A DNA stretch of 64,000 nucleotides from Epiperipatus broadwayi (lineage: Eukaryota; Onychophora; Udeonychophora; Euonychophora; Peripatidae), in the NCBI GenBank assembly GCA_028023455.1, contig JAQFVV010006274.1, positions 2,110,001 through 2,174,000 of the forward strand, given 5' to 3'. Below the pieces are notes generated by a model. The model was not told the DNA's origin. It saw only the letters and a list, made by a program, of their open reading frames with translations, and made no database searches. The translations under genes and the position numbers were made by a program. Positions 12,000-23,976 of this stretch are shown here, in pieces; position 1 is the stretch's first letter; the number at the start of each line of letters is the position of its first letter.

Positions 12000-14790
12000 A
12001 ATTAAAGAAAATTTTTATTTGAGATTTATATTTATAAATTTTTATAGACGCTTCTCAGAAACATACATATAGTTTATATACATATGACAAAAAAAAACAG
12101 GATGAAACGTGGATTAAGTGGTAGAACAGTGAAGCTCGATCTTGGGCTAAGATCGACTGCTACAACACATGTTATATGAAATATTTATTTAACCTGAAAT
12201 CCTAAATGTTTATTAAATTCATTATTTAGCTATTACTAAAGTGAATATTAAAAAACTATTTTTTCTGTGAGTATATTAACTGATTTAAATTGTCATTATT
12301 CAAATGAGAAATTAAATATCTGATTACAAATGTAATTTAATTAATTTTTATCTTGCTTTATCAAAAACTATACTATTTGTTTCAAAAATGTTTCAATTCT
12401 GTAATTTTTTAATCAGATCTGTCCTCTTTTTTTTTTGGGGGGGGGGAGCTTTTTATGATGTTATTCAAAAACAAGATAGATTTTCCACACATTTTTATAT
12501 TGCAAATTACAATTTTTTTTAAAAAAAAAAAAACAAAGCAAAAATTTATATGCTACTAAAATTCTGTACAAAAAAAGAAAAAAAATTATGCAAGATTGAT
12601 GCAATATTTGCTGAGTTACAAAATCGTAAACAAACTTTTACATTTATATAGTAATATTTAAAAATTATTAAAACTTTTGTGTATGTACATATAGCATTTA
12701 AGAATTCTGATCATTCTGCAAGTGAAAGATGGTATTTAAATCTTTTAATTGAGCGTTTTTCAGATTACTTCAATTTTTTAATTAACATCTATTAATTAAT
12801 AGTGGCTTAATCAAGTTCTTTTAAAATTTTAGCATAATTATTTTGAATGTGTATTTAATTTTTTATTTATTTATATACAAAGGATTATTAATAATTACTT
12901 CTGTAATAAATGTATTTCAAAATTATTTTAATTTTGAGCAATAATTTATTCTTGTGATGGTTTGTATTTTTATTTTTTTCTACAGTTATAGAAGTTTTGA
13001 TAATCTAGACTGTTAGATATCTTCAAATTTTGACAAGGATTTGACATCTTTCTACTCATTAAAATATCAGAGAATATTTAGTTATAAAGAATTTTTTCAT
13101 GAGATAAAATTTAAGTTATAAGAATACCAATTTAGATATCTTATTAATTATCCTTTTCCATTATTAACATCTTGATGAATTGATGTTTAATTCAAAGGAG
13201 AACAGAAAAGAAAAAAACCCATTGAGTAATTCAAATTATTTGAAAATAATTTAATATCAAAAAGCTCTGAAACACAAATAAAATTGACTTCAACAAAATT
13301 TTAAAAATATAATAATAGTTTTTGTTTTTTTTATTTATTATTATTTATGATCAATACTCTTGTTTTATTTTATTTTAGAGTATTTGTTTCATAATTGTAT
13401 TTTATTCCTGTCAATTAAATTCAGTAATAAAAACTTTTAAAACTCAATGCATTCTTAAAATCTACAGATGCAAGACATAAATTTCTATGTTTATCAAATT
13501 TAAAATCTGATCTATTATTAACATGAAATAATTTTTTTAATCAATATTTTGTCCAAAGAAAACTTTTCTTTGAATTTTCTCTTCAAAACATGGCTGATGT
13601 TTAAAATGATTTTGTTAGAAATGCAGTTGAAAAAATAAGGTTACCTTATTATAACATCTCATTGTTTTCAAAGTAACTTGAAAAACCGCTCAATACAGCC
13701 ATTGTTAAATAGAATAGAATCTCTCACACATTTATAAAGATCAAAATTTTTATATTTATTTTTTTATACTTTTAAGAGCTTGTTTTCATAATAAACTTTT
13801 TTTAAGATTATATTTGTAAGCATATGCAATTTTCTACTTATTTTTCAAATATGTTGTCTGTGTACTTATAAAATGTCATAATGTATTATATCTTTTTTTC
13901 CATCTTTGGATCATTTCATAAATACAATAGTTATAAGATTTATACCTTAATATTTTTATACTGTCTTTTTTGAAATTTTTATTGTTATTTTTAGATTTAT
14001 GAAAGTAGAAGATTTTATTTAATCATAGAATTTACAATATAACAAAATTTAAAATTAATTTGTTTAAATAAATCTGAAAAATCTGGAGCAAAATAGTGAA
14101 GAAAAAAAACAGAACTATAAGTAAAATTAAAGTTTGGGGTGCAATTTAGTAAAACAAAAATAATTTTAACAAATTGCACAAACACAGAAATCTTTTGTAT
14201 GCTTTTTACTTTAGCATTAAAAAATAGTTTGGTAGCTTAAAAAAAAAAGATACATATAAAAATGGAATTATTCAAATTTCTTTGATATCATTCAAGTTAT
14301 TCAAAATGTTTGACATTGAATTCATAATCTAAATGATATGAAATTCAAACATAATAAACTAATTCCTCCTGTAAACTATGAATAAATAATATTGTATATT
14401 AATAAAAGATAAAAAATAAAATGAATACATTTATTCTTTCAGCTTTCAATCTTTATAAATTTTCATTTGTTGACATTGCTGAATATTCAGGATAGAAATT
14501 ATATATTTTTAAAATTAATTTATTTCACTATATACAATAATTTATACATAGCAAACAAAAATAAATAAGTACTTAAAAATCAACGAAATGATGTAAATAT
14601 GGCATTAATCATTTTGAAATTATAATTATGTTCACATAGTGATAGAGATTGAATCTCATTTTAACTATCTTTATTTGATATTTATATTTACAAACTAATT
14701 GATAGAAACATTTAAAGTAAATGTTATTTTTGACGATTTAATTAAGTTATACTGTATTGGTAAAAAATTAAAAAAAGCAATGACAAATAA
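12000..14790. other. AT-rich spacer
   Basis: Long stretch with very low complexity in places and no coding frame. The only structured item noted is the bulged hairpin at 12121-12163, reported under findings. Confidence 0.5.
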
Positions 14791-14800
14791 TTTTATGATT

Positions 14801-14882
14801 AGTCTTGCATTGGTGGTCGAGAGGTCAGCGCGACTGCCTTCGCGTCCCGGCCGATGCTATGACACTTTAAAAAAAAAAAAAA
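14801..14882 (+). mobile_element. tRNA-derived SINE, internally shortened copy
   Basis: A tRNA-like head (GGTGGTCGAGAGGTCAGCGC, A-box-like) is joined to the family tail CCGATGCTATGACAC and a poly-A run. It is flanked by the 9-bp direct repeat TTTATGATT (14792-14800 and 14883-14891), as expected for LINE-mediated insertion. The anticodon and B-box portion present in the 55.1 kb copy is missing between CTTCGCG and TCCCGG. Other copies: 30781-30846 (minus, 5' truncated) and 55114-55220 (minus). Confidence 0.75.
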
Positions 14883-14891
14883 TTTATGATT

Positions 14892-15240
14892 GCGATTAGC
14901 TTTATTTTTGTAAATGAAAAAATCATGAATTTTTATTAAGTAACCGTAAACTCTATTAAGGTAAGCATAAAAAATATATATAAATATTATCCCATTCGGG
15001 TTTTTTTTTTTAATTTTATTGCGTGATAAAAAAAAGTCCTGTGAGTGTATTGTTTATAATTACATTTTTTAAATGTATTTTTTATAAATTTGTTTTGATT
15101 TTTAGTTGTTTGCCTAGTTTTATATATATATATATAAGAATGGAAAATAGACTTTTATAAAAGTATCTATCCATCTCTTTTTTTCCATCCCCTTCTCTCT
15201 CCCTCCCTCTCTTTTTTTTTCCAATGACTAAAACTGTGTT
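14892..15240. other. AT-rich spacer
   Basis: Only homopolymer runs and a TA microsatellite near 15122, followed by a pyrimidine-rich stretch at 15166-15222. Confidence 0.5.
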
Positions 15241-15261
15241 TGTGTGAAAAAGATAATAGTT

Positions 15262-15545
15262 CTCTATGGATTGATGTCATCTGTACTCCACTTTTCTATT
15301 TGCCTGTTTATTTTATGGGTGCCAATGGAACCCATGGGATTAAATAGCCCCACCTCTACCCCATGGGCAGCTGGTTATGTTATCACTAATGAGTCTGACT
15401 GTGTTGAACCTTCAATGCACACACCAAACTATTTTCTTTTTATTATTCTTTCTGCATCAATCAAGAAGTATAATTACCTGATGCCACTCAAATCAAACAA
15501 ACCTGTCTTTTCACTATCAGGCATGATGATCTCTTTTTATATACA
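15262..15545. other. Unexplained coding-like block
   Basis: More balanced base composition than its surroundings. The plus strand stays open from 15244 to 15576 (110 codons), with a segment reading SPTSTPWAAGYVITNESDC. The minus strand over 15300-15450 also reads protein-like, including AHGVEVGLFNPMGSIGTHK, with one stop. I cannot tell which strand, if either, was coding, and I recognise no domain. It is probably a decayed mobile-element fragment or an old exon. Confidence 0.25.
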
Positions 15546-16199
15546 TATTATTTCTTTTTTGTATTATCTTCTTTAAGATTCTGTTTTGTTTTTGTATGAA
15601 GACCTCATTATAAACACTTTATTAGGCAAGCGGCTCAATATATGTATTTCTTCTGTAATTGTTTTGTTCATTTTTAATAAATTATACAAAGGCATTTTTT
15701 TTAATATCATAAATCTTTTGTGAAGACATTTTATATTTGTGAGTGCGTGCGCTGATCTTTTTTTTGTTAACGAGTTTTAAAATTAACATGTGTGTGTATG
15801 TGTGTATATATATGCAAATAAAAGACAGCCAGTGGACATATTTTATCGCATTTGATTGTAATGTTTTGTTTTATTTTAAGCTTAGTGAAATGATCTAGAC
15901 TTTTGTTCAGAGCTTGCAATAATTTTTAAATTGAGTAGAAGTGAATTTGATAATATTATAATAGCTTGGCAAGATGCTCTATTTTTAACTTCTGTAAAAC
16001 CAAAATGGGTGTCAGAAAATACATTGGCGATTGCAAAGGAAAGAAGAAGTCAAAACTTAAAAAAATATTGTAAGAAAAGTGAATAAAACATTTCGAAGAA
16101 TATCAAGAAAAAATGTTAAAAATCAAAACAGACTTGGAAACAAGAACTAGTCTTTCAAAAGATTAATGTGATCACAAACAAACTAAATTTGTGGAAAAA

Positions 16200-18300
16200 G
16201 TCCAATAGAGATGATAAATTATCACTGAAATAATTAGAAAAATCTACAATATAAGGATACCAATCTTATAACATTAGCATGATGTAATGAGCTTTGATAC
16301 CAGTGTCAAAAGATAAGGCCATTCATATTGACAATATTGTTTCAGTTGTTTTGCAAGAAAATAATTTGACAAAAATACTGATTATTTATTTTTATATATT
16401 TTCTTTTAAAAAGGCAATGTTAAAAATCACTGGGCCATATTTTTTATACTGTAATCAAAATAAAATTATTCTGAAAATCATTTAGCACAAATTTAAATTT
16501 TATATTCAATGAGAATTGTTCATAGATGTATGAACTGGTTTCAGGAAATTGTTGAAAGACTAAGAGCAGCCTTGTTGATGTACAAAATCTTTGATTTTGC
16601 TTACCAATCTAAATTATAGGACATTTTTTAAGAAAATGAATATATTAGAACATGTCTTTGTTCTTATAAGAAATGTGAATATGGGATTAAAACTGACTCT
16701 AATGAAACATATGCAGCTTCACATTAGCAAATAAGTCATAGCTGATATTGTCAATCTATCTATTTGTTTTGATAATGACTGAATTCAGATGAGACAAAGA
16801 AATATATTCTCAGGGTTAGTGGGAAAATCTTGCTTATGTAGTGATGATATGATACAAATACTTTGTTTAGGCAGAAAAATTACAAAGAGTATGGATTTTC
16901 AAAACAATTTCATTACTTTGTAATTAGGAATCAGAATATAAGAGAAAGTTATATGTTGCAAGCAGATTGTAAATTAGAATGCTCCAATATTAAAGTGGTA
17001 ATAACATTAAAAAACAGATCTTATTCCAGTTATTGTCATTTCTATGTGTTAATAGAATTAATATAACAATTGGCAATCAGTATAAACCCAGATCACTAGA
17101 TATTACAGAACTTTATGGTTTCATTTTCAGAAAAGAATCTATCCATGTAATTAAAGATGTCATAGTAAAATCCGAGTACAATTCCAAAAAAACTGAATTT
17201 ATCATTAAATGCTTGAATTAGGATCCACAAAGATATTACAGCCCTCTCTAATGTAAATACTATAAAATGGAAGATAGTTAGTTTGTGGATCTTTCAATGA
17301 GTGGCGTAATATCTAGTATTGCAATAAATAAATTTTGAAGAAGTTCATTCTAAGTACTTTAATGGAATTTCAGGCCTGTTATACACACATTATGTGGATG
17401 ATGTTCTTATTAGTGCCCCACAGTCATAAATTAATGAAATAAAGCATGATCTTATACATAGCTCTTCATTACAAAGTTAATTTAAAAGGATTAAAATTTC
17501 TGGACCTTACATATTCAGTGTGAAGGGGGTCAATTAAATTATAAAATGATGGTTAAGCCTGCCCATCTGCAGCGTATAATGCATTCTGAATCATTAACAA
17601 TTATTGCTCACAAATTTGCAGTCATTCATATCATTAAAATATTCTATGCCAAAATCAGGAACAGACCTATGCAAGCTGATCAAAAACCTCAGATATCTTT
17701 ACCCTATATATCAGAGGCAACCCACAATATAAATAAAATCTATGCAGAAACATATAATGTTAATGTTTGCATTCCCCTTACTCTGAACTGCTTGATTAAC
17801 AACATTAAAGACAAGCTTCCCCCAGACTGAGGTCCCAAGTTGTGTCTAAAATTACATGCAATAACACAAACTGCAACACAATTTAGTTTGGGGAATTTTG
17901 GGACAATCTCTTTACAAGAGTTGCAGAACACAGATACCAGTACAATAGAGCCAAAACTAATACAGAAACAAAATTCATCTTTTTGAACATGGCATCAAGC
18001 AAGGTCACATATTTGAACCTACATCTGCCAGTATTGTCTTTTCTGAGAGAAATGATGCTAAATGCAAAGTTAAGGAGACCTGGCATATTGCTCATAAAAT
18101 AAACACCATTAACAAAGAAAGAATCATGTGCCCTCCATCTAAAAATGGCTTATCTAAATTGATTTGTTATTCAAATTCCTGGAAATTACCACTTCTATAA
18201 AGTTCTTAATCTTTTTGGACAGTCATTGCTATGAGTATGACTACCAATTAATCAAAAGCATGCTTAGCATACTATTTAGATATATCTTGCATATATGTTT
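16200..18300 (+). pseudogene. Decayed Penelope-like element (reverse transcriptase plus C-terminal end)
   Basis: Conceptual reading across several frameshifts and stops recovers landmarks of a Penelope-like element in the right order. These are a degenerate equivalent of the GTAMGSP motif (SGVISSIAIN, about 17299-17328), the catalytic YVDD box (YTHYVDDVL, about 17381-17407), a FLDLTYS equivalent of FLDV (about 17498-17518), and an AHLQRIMHSES block (about 17563-17595). The last is KVKETWHIAHK near 18067-18100, which matches the C-terminal end of the family's GIY-YIG endonuclease region. The longest surviving frame is 17546-17830. The 3' tail (about 18220-18300) resembles the palindrome at 37.4-38.0 kb and part of 47.4 kb. 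It is certainly inactive. The left boundary is uncertain, and homology may begin near 15.95 kb. Confidence 0.75.
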
Positions 18301-18396
18301 TCAAAGCATTAAACAAGCTTTTAGTACACGCTTTGTACTTATTATCATGTATTGAATCATATTCACAAAGAAAATGATTTTTGCTCTATAATAGTA

Positions 18397-19483
18397 TTAA
18401 CCCTTTAACTGAAGGTTTTAGCTATTGGCCCTCTACTTAAACTGATTCTTTTAGTTATTGGCCCTCTACTTAAATCTGAGAACAATGTGATTGGTCTGTG
18501 TCATTTGCAATCAGTTCTTTTGTTAAAATATTAATCTAAAATACACAGATTTTTTTTAACTCAGCTTCTAAAAATTGAATAAGTTTAGATTCAAATTGGT
18601 TAAATGTAACGAAAAAATAAAAATAATGTTAATAACTGTCGAAAAATATAAGAAAAATGTGTAAAAAATAGGTAGCAGTAAAACAAAAGAATTATAACTC
18701 AACCAATGATTGTGCCGTTATTCAGATCAACAGCGGTCGAGTAATTCTCTTTTTATTTCCAGTTTGCTTATTTCTCTTGTAAAATTTAAAATTTTCCAAA
18801 TCAAACTTTATATTTCCATAAAGTAACATCAAATCTTATTTATGAATGTAAAAAATTACGATAGATGTTATTATTTACTTCAATTACGAACGTACACAGC
18901 TTCGTTGTCGTGTCTGAATCTTCATTTAGAAACACGCCTTAGGAATTTCCTGATTACGTTATGTAGCAATAATTATTTTTTGTTACGGATATTTCTCCAA
19001 ATGTATTTTTCTTCTAATATTTAAAATTTTCCGAGTCAAACTTTATATTTTGATAGAGAACTATATTTTATTATTTGTGAACATAAAAAATTGCAATAAA
19101 TGTAATTATTACAACAAAATCATTACGAATGTGTATAACGTGAATTGTCTTTGTTAGTGTTGCTCGTTTGTCAATCTGTCATTTAGAAACACGCCTAGAA
19201 GATTTGGTACTATCCAATCAGAGAACAAAGACAGAGGGGTGTAACAAGTCGGCTGTCAAAATTATTGATTTTTTTGAAAAAGTATAACGCTATATGCGGA
19301 TGTTTTTAGAACTAAAATTGAAAGCATGAATTTCCTATCAAATAAGTCTAAAATGAAGAAATTGCGACCAAAATTGACCAAGAGATGGCGCATGCAAACA
19401 TTAAACGCATCACATCGCGTCACATACAGAAAAATTTTTTTCAAAAGACGTGGCGTCTCCGTAACTTTCATCGAAAAGGTTAA
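18397..19483. mobile_element. TTAA-flanked element, copy D (divergent)
   Basis: The left end TTAACCCTTTAACTGAAGG and the complement of the right end TTAACCTTTTCGATGAAAG form an imperfect TIR beginning at TTAA. Inside, a 34-bp direct duplication lies at about 18416-18475 (TATTGGCCCTCTACTTAAA twice). A diverged tandem duplication of about 240 bp spans about 18740-19200; each unit contains a TTTAAAATTTTCC start and a TTTAGAAACACGCCT end. Two overlapping open frames of about 78 codons on opposite strands (19262-19562) look accidental. Confidence 0.5.
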
Positions 19484-20224
19484 CCTTTCAATAGGGTTCA
19501 ATGCATTGCTGCATCAAAGGCTTTTGATCACTCTAAATCGGGTATTTTTTGACCTATGGTAACGTATTTATACCCATTGGAAACTTTAGAAAAAGTTTCG
19601 TAAGATGCAGCCGTCTCTTGAATTATTTTACAAGTAAAAAAATCAATATTAGGAGGGTTTTAAGTTGTACAAAAGAAGGCCAATGCTGATTGGTTGGATA
19701 ATCTATTCTCAATTCTTATTGGCTGATGATTTCAATAAATATGTTTTCACCATTGAAAATGAAAATATATGTTTTAGAGTGTTTTTTTATTATTTTTCGT
19801 ACATATTATAGATTATCTGCTGAAAATATAGTTATTTACAAAAGTAGTATGGTTTTATTAAAAAATTATATACTTTACACGATTATAAATTGAAAATTTT
19901 ACTAAAAATTTTTTTAAAAATTCGTAATGGTATATCTGGGAGGGATATAAATGATGTTTACTTTGCTTGTAATTTGTTCATAATGTTTTCTTTGATTTTT
20001 CCGCTTTCGAATATTTCTATAAAATAAAAATATATTTTTGAAAAAACATTTGTTTACTTTCCTAACATTACAAATAATTAATATACTTTTTGAAAACGAA
20101 ACTAAAATTAATATATATTAAAAGATGAAAATATTTCAATCAAAGAGTTTGTCAATTGACCAATTAAAACTTTCAGAGTTTTACCTCTCTTGGCCATTAA
20201 TGAAGTGTCCTACGGAAAGATTAA
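19480..20224 (-). mobile_element. TTAA-flanked element, copy C (inverted)
   Basis: Reverse-orientation relative of 3365-4076 and 45092-45824. The left end is TTAACCTTTCAATAGGG, and the right end reads TTAATCTTTCCGTAGGA on the complement. Shared interior includes ATTATTTTACAAGTAAAAAA and GTCAATTGACCAATTAAAA. It begins at exactly the TTAA where copy D ends. Non-coding. Confidence 0.7.
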
Positions 20225-20639
20225 TTAAACTATACATTCTAAATTTTAATAAGTATTAAACAATATTATTTATTTGGATCCTAAGGAATATTGTTTTACT
20301 GAGGCTTGAAATTTTTTTAAGGAGTGTGTTATTAGTACAAATAAATTCATTCTTGAATTCACTAAAAACAAAGAATCATGATTGATTTTTTGACAATGAT
20401 CTTATTATGTAAAGAAATGGAAAATAAAAATGAAATACTTGGAGAAGTTTTAAAATATAGTAGTGATATATATTAACTTCAAAAATTTTGAAATTTTTTT
20501 AAAAATATTTATGGACTTTTGAAGTTTACATTATGATTGGTTGTCGTCGAATAGCTACTATATCCCACTCAATGGCGCAGTTTTCACGTTTAAACTATAA
20601 AATATGATCATTCCCGGGCCGTTAATTATAATCATTTTG

Positions 20640-21045
20640 ATGTGTTTTTTGTAATGCAAAAATAAAAATAAAAGAAAATCGTCTTTTTTAAATATTATTT
20701 TTTATTAACGTATACAAATTAAATGATAATAATAAATGTAAAATAAAATAAACAAATTACAATTTGATTCGTCTTTTTTAGTTTGCTTTTTATTAGAAAA
20801 ATAAATTTTCTATCGGAGATTTTTTTACTGGAGTTACGGCTTTTTTTTGTTGTTGTTGTTTACCGCTATTTTTTATTTCAAATAGAATGACAACTAAAAG
20901 TAAAAGTTGTTACGGTTAGGTTTAGGGTTATTTTTCTGTTGTTTGTAATGCTAAAATAAAAAATATCAAAATCGTATTTTTGTAAATATTTTTTTTTACT
21001 AACATCTATAAAATAAATGGTAACAATAAATGTAAACTATATTCA
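20640..21045 (+). repeat. Diverged direct duplication, period about 300 bp
   Basis: A unit of about 105 bp starting near TTTGTAATGCAAAAATAAAA (20648) recurs near 20944 with substitutions. Between them lies GGTTAGGTTTAGGGTTA (20917-20933), a short telomere-like motif too brief to be an interstitial telomere tract. Confidence 0.55.
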
Positions 21046-21867
21046 ACAAAGTATAACAGTAGTCGGAGAAAAGAAAGAAACTAAAACTTTTTTAAACAAT
21101 GACATATATATATAATGTTTATAATATATGTTTTTTATGACATTTAAAAAAACCTGTGTACAATTCTACTTTTCTTACGGGATATTTTTGTGTTAACGCT
21201 TTTTTTTATTTCAAAAATATACACACCGTACAACTTCTTTGTCTCGTGGAATGTTACGAACAGTACGTTACTTGACTCGTTACCTAATTACAACTCACTG
21301 TATATATATATCTCATCAACATTTACTACTTAAAACTTCAATACACTATGGTGTAAAAAGTCTGTTAATTATTACTTTACAAAATCTGAACATTTCAATA
21401 CTTTAAAATAAAAAAAAATCCAATGAAAACAACATTTCCATTCAATTAAAAAAAAGCACACCCTCGCCCCAAGCCATAACCATTTTATAAACTGTGCGAA
21501 TTCAGAAAATGTATTTGCTGCGTAAAACATACATGCTGTACTGCGACGCGACATAGCGGCCTGCAATCTGTAGCACAACTAAAAAGTTGTATTATAGAAA
21601 ATGCGGGTTCGAACGTGTCAGCCGTGGAAATGACATTTTTATGTGTTTTAGTGCAAAAATGGTGCCATCCAGTGGGATGATCTTATGGATATTTTTATTA
21701 TTCCAATTAATTGCAGTAATTATCAGTAATGCCACTGTTATCCCTATAACAAAAATACTTTCAAGTATTTTGTTGAATGCCCATACTTCTAATAATAAAT
21801 AAATTATTAATAGAGGCTTTATGTGGTTTTCAAGAAATATTTGTGACTTTTATTGCTATGCAAATGT

Positions 21868-23350
21868 AAGAAATTGCTTTTATTGATTTAGTTAAGGTAT
21901 TTAACTCGATCATATAGGTTTATTAATTGGTTGTACATCAAAGTCTATTAATATTATACAATGTCTGTAAGATGGAAAGAGAGGAAATGTTATTTCCACA
22001 GATAGAAAAATCTGGGACATTTAAAAGGAAAATTGGTATTAAACATTGATGTTTAAAAATTATATGCAATTTTATGACATTGATCTTGAGAACTGTTTAT
22101 AAGTAACAATGAAATGGTGATCATTATGCAATACAGGTTTGATGATGGAATTTTTAATTTGAGTCGATTAAAAGAGAAAACAAGTTTATCTTTTTGGATT
22201 CTGGATTTATAGTATGCTGATGATTGAGCTATATTTTTTTCAGTTTAAAAGATGACATATAGAATGTATTTAATGTTTTGAAGGTATTATATAAAAATTG
22301 TATTTATATATTGGACTATTTCCATTATCTAATATGAGTATTGAATATCTTTAGAAAAATTTAACTTTATTTAAATATTCTAAATACATTCAACTGTTAG
22401 TAATATCCCACAGGTTAGTATATACACAATGTTTCAGCAAAATGATTCAGTTGGTTATAGGATTACCTTAAAATTCAATACACAAGAATCTAAGCATCCA
22501 GATTCGAATTTTATGCTAGTGCTGTTATTAGTCAGGCCAGCAACACCTGAAGAATAGGGGAGAATAATACTTCTTGAAATGTTGTGCATATACTAATCTG
22601 TGTGCTATTACTAACAGAAAATGTGTTTGGAATATTTAAATAAAGTTAATTTTTTCTAAAGACATTCAATACTCTTATTACTAATGATGATGGAAATAGT
22701 CCAATATATAAATACAACTAAACACCATTATCACAAACGTTTAGGAAAACACTAATATATAAAAGTGTTTTAATAATAAATTTTAAAAAATTGAAGTTCT
22801 TTATCAGCCAATGATTGAAGAAAAATTCTTAACAATTTTTCGCTTGGATGATTATTAACTTAAGAATCTAAACCAATTTACATATTAATGATAAAATTAG
22901 ATATTGAAATTTATCACAAACTTCAACATGTTGCTGCTATTTTCAACAAGCTAAAAGATAAGACTTTATCATAAGGAGATAACTACTGCAACAATATTAG
23001 CTTTATGTAGAGTTTATTTTATCTAATTTATTGTATGGAAGTGAGATTTGCATTAAAGTATCAATGCTGTATTAAGGTATTAGAAAAGTGTCATTTAACA
23101 TAGCTCCATAAAATTTTAAAAAACACAGTGGTAAAGTAATAAAACCAATCAATGTGCAATCAATGTGTTCTTCAACAATCCACTATCATAAATCATATCT
23201 TCATTGGATTGAACACGTGAAATGAATGAATAATACAAGACTTCCTGGAAGAAACTTTTATGGTGAATCTGGGCATGATTGTGGGAGAGATAGATCCTGA
23301 TTATTTTATAAGAATTATCTCAAAGATATTCTACAGATTTTTGTTTTGAT
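21868..23350 (+). pseudogene. Decayed LINE reverse transcriptase (C-terminal half)
   Basis: Conceptual reading with many stops recovers non-LTR retrotransposon RT landmarks in order. These are FIDLVKVFNS (RT3, about 21880-21915), FNLSRLKEKT then YADD (about 22213-22224), SNLLYGSEI (about 23019-23045), LHWIEHV (about 23200-23220) and RLPGRNFYGES (about 23240-23275). The order and motifs fit a LINE whose C-terminus ends in the RW.GHV...R.P...YGE region. A fold-back repeat is inserted at 22298-22717. There is no endonuclease domain, so the 5' portion is missing or unrecognisable. The exact clade is not assigned. Confidence 0.75.
22298..22717. mobile_element. Fold-back insertion inside the LINE relic
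   Basis: Arms of about 140 bp (22298-22434 and 22576-22717) are reverse complements, starting TTGTATTTATATATTGGAC and including AAAATTTAACTTTATTTAAA. The middle segment (22435-22575) is not repeated. A solo arm with clear homology lies at 36940-37074. Its position between the YADD box and the downstream LINE motifs shows it inserted after the LINE. Confidence 0.8.
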
Positions 23351-23976
23351 TAAAATTTCTATTTTATAATTGCACCTATCTGGTCCAGCTATAAATTATG
23401 AAATTAGATAAACTACTTTTTCCCCTCAAATGCATATTTTTAAAGTTATTGAAAATATAAATTGAGAATGATTTATTGTTTTTAAATTCTTAGTTGATTT
23501 CATTTAAATATTGTATAGATTTTTTTTGAAAAATATTTTTTTTAATTATTTGTAATTGTATAATCTTTGTTTGAACTACTTTCTTATAAGAAAAATTGAA
23601 ATGGGGCTCTTTTAAATTCTTATATGTACAGTTGAAATACTTTTGTGAAACTAAATGTTTTATGCTTATAAAATGTATGTTATATTTTGGATTTAATGGC
23701 TTTTTATTGTGTAATAATTAGTGCTGTATGTGACCAAAACATAGCCAATAGTCTATATGTGCATAGATAAAAAGGGAAACCTTCACATAAGTTACTGCAG
23801 ATAAGAAGTCTCCAATAGTGATCCAATGGGGAGCAATGAACGAAAAAGCATTACTTAAGTTAGACAACTGGTATAGGATTTAAGTTTCTATTTTTTTGTT
23901 TTATCTTTTACTTATATTTGAGTTAGCATGAGCTCTATATGTTATATGTATATATAACTTGCTGTTTTACATATAC
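23351..23976. other. AT-rich spacer
   Basis: No coding frame or repeat recognised. Confidence 0.45.

Noticed and set aside
19262-19562. Two overlapping 78-79 codon frames on opposite strands
   Set aside because: They span the junction of the two TTAA elements and show no domain; openness comes from higher GC content.
20917-20933. Interstitial telomere repeat
   Set aside because: Only about two imperfect TTAGG(G) units; too short.
21545-21625. Possible tRNA gene (GCGGGTTCGAAC, B-box-like, with an ACAACTAAAAAGTTGT stem)
   Set aside because: No complete cloverleaf or acceptor stem could be built; at most a diverged SINE head.
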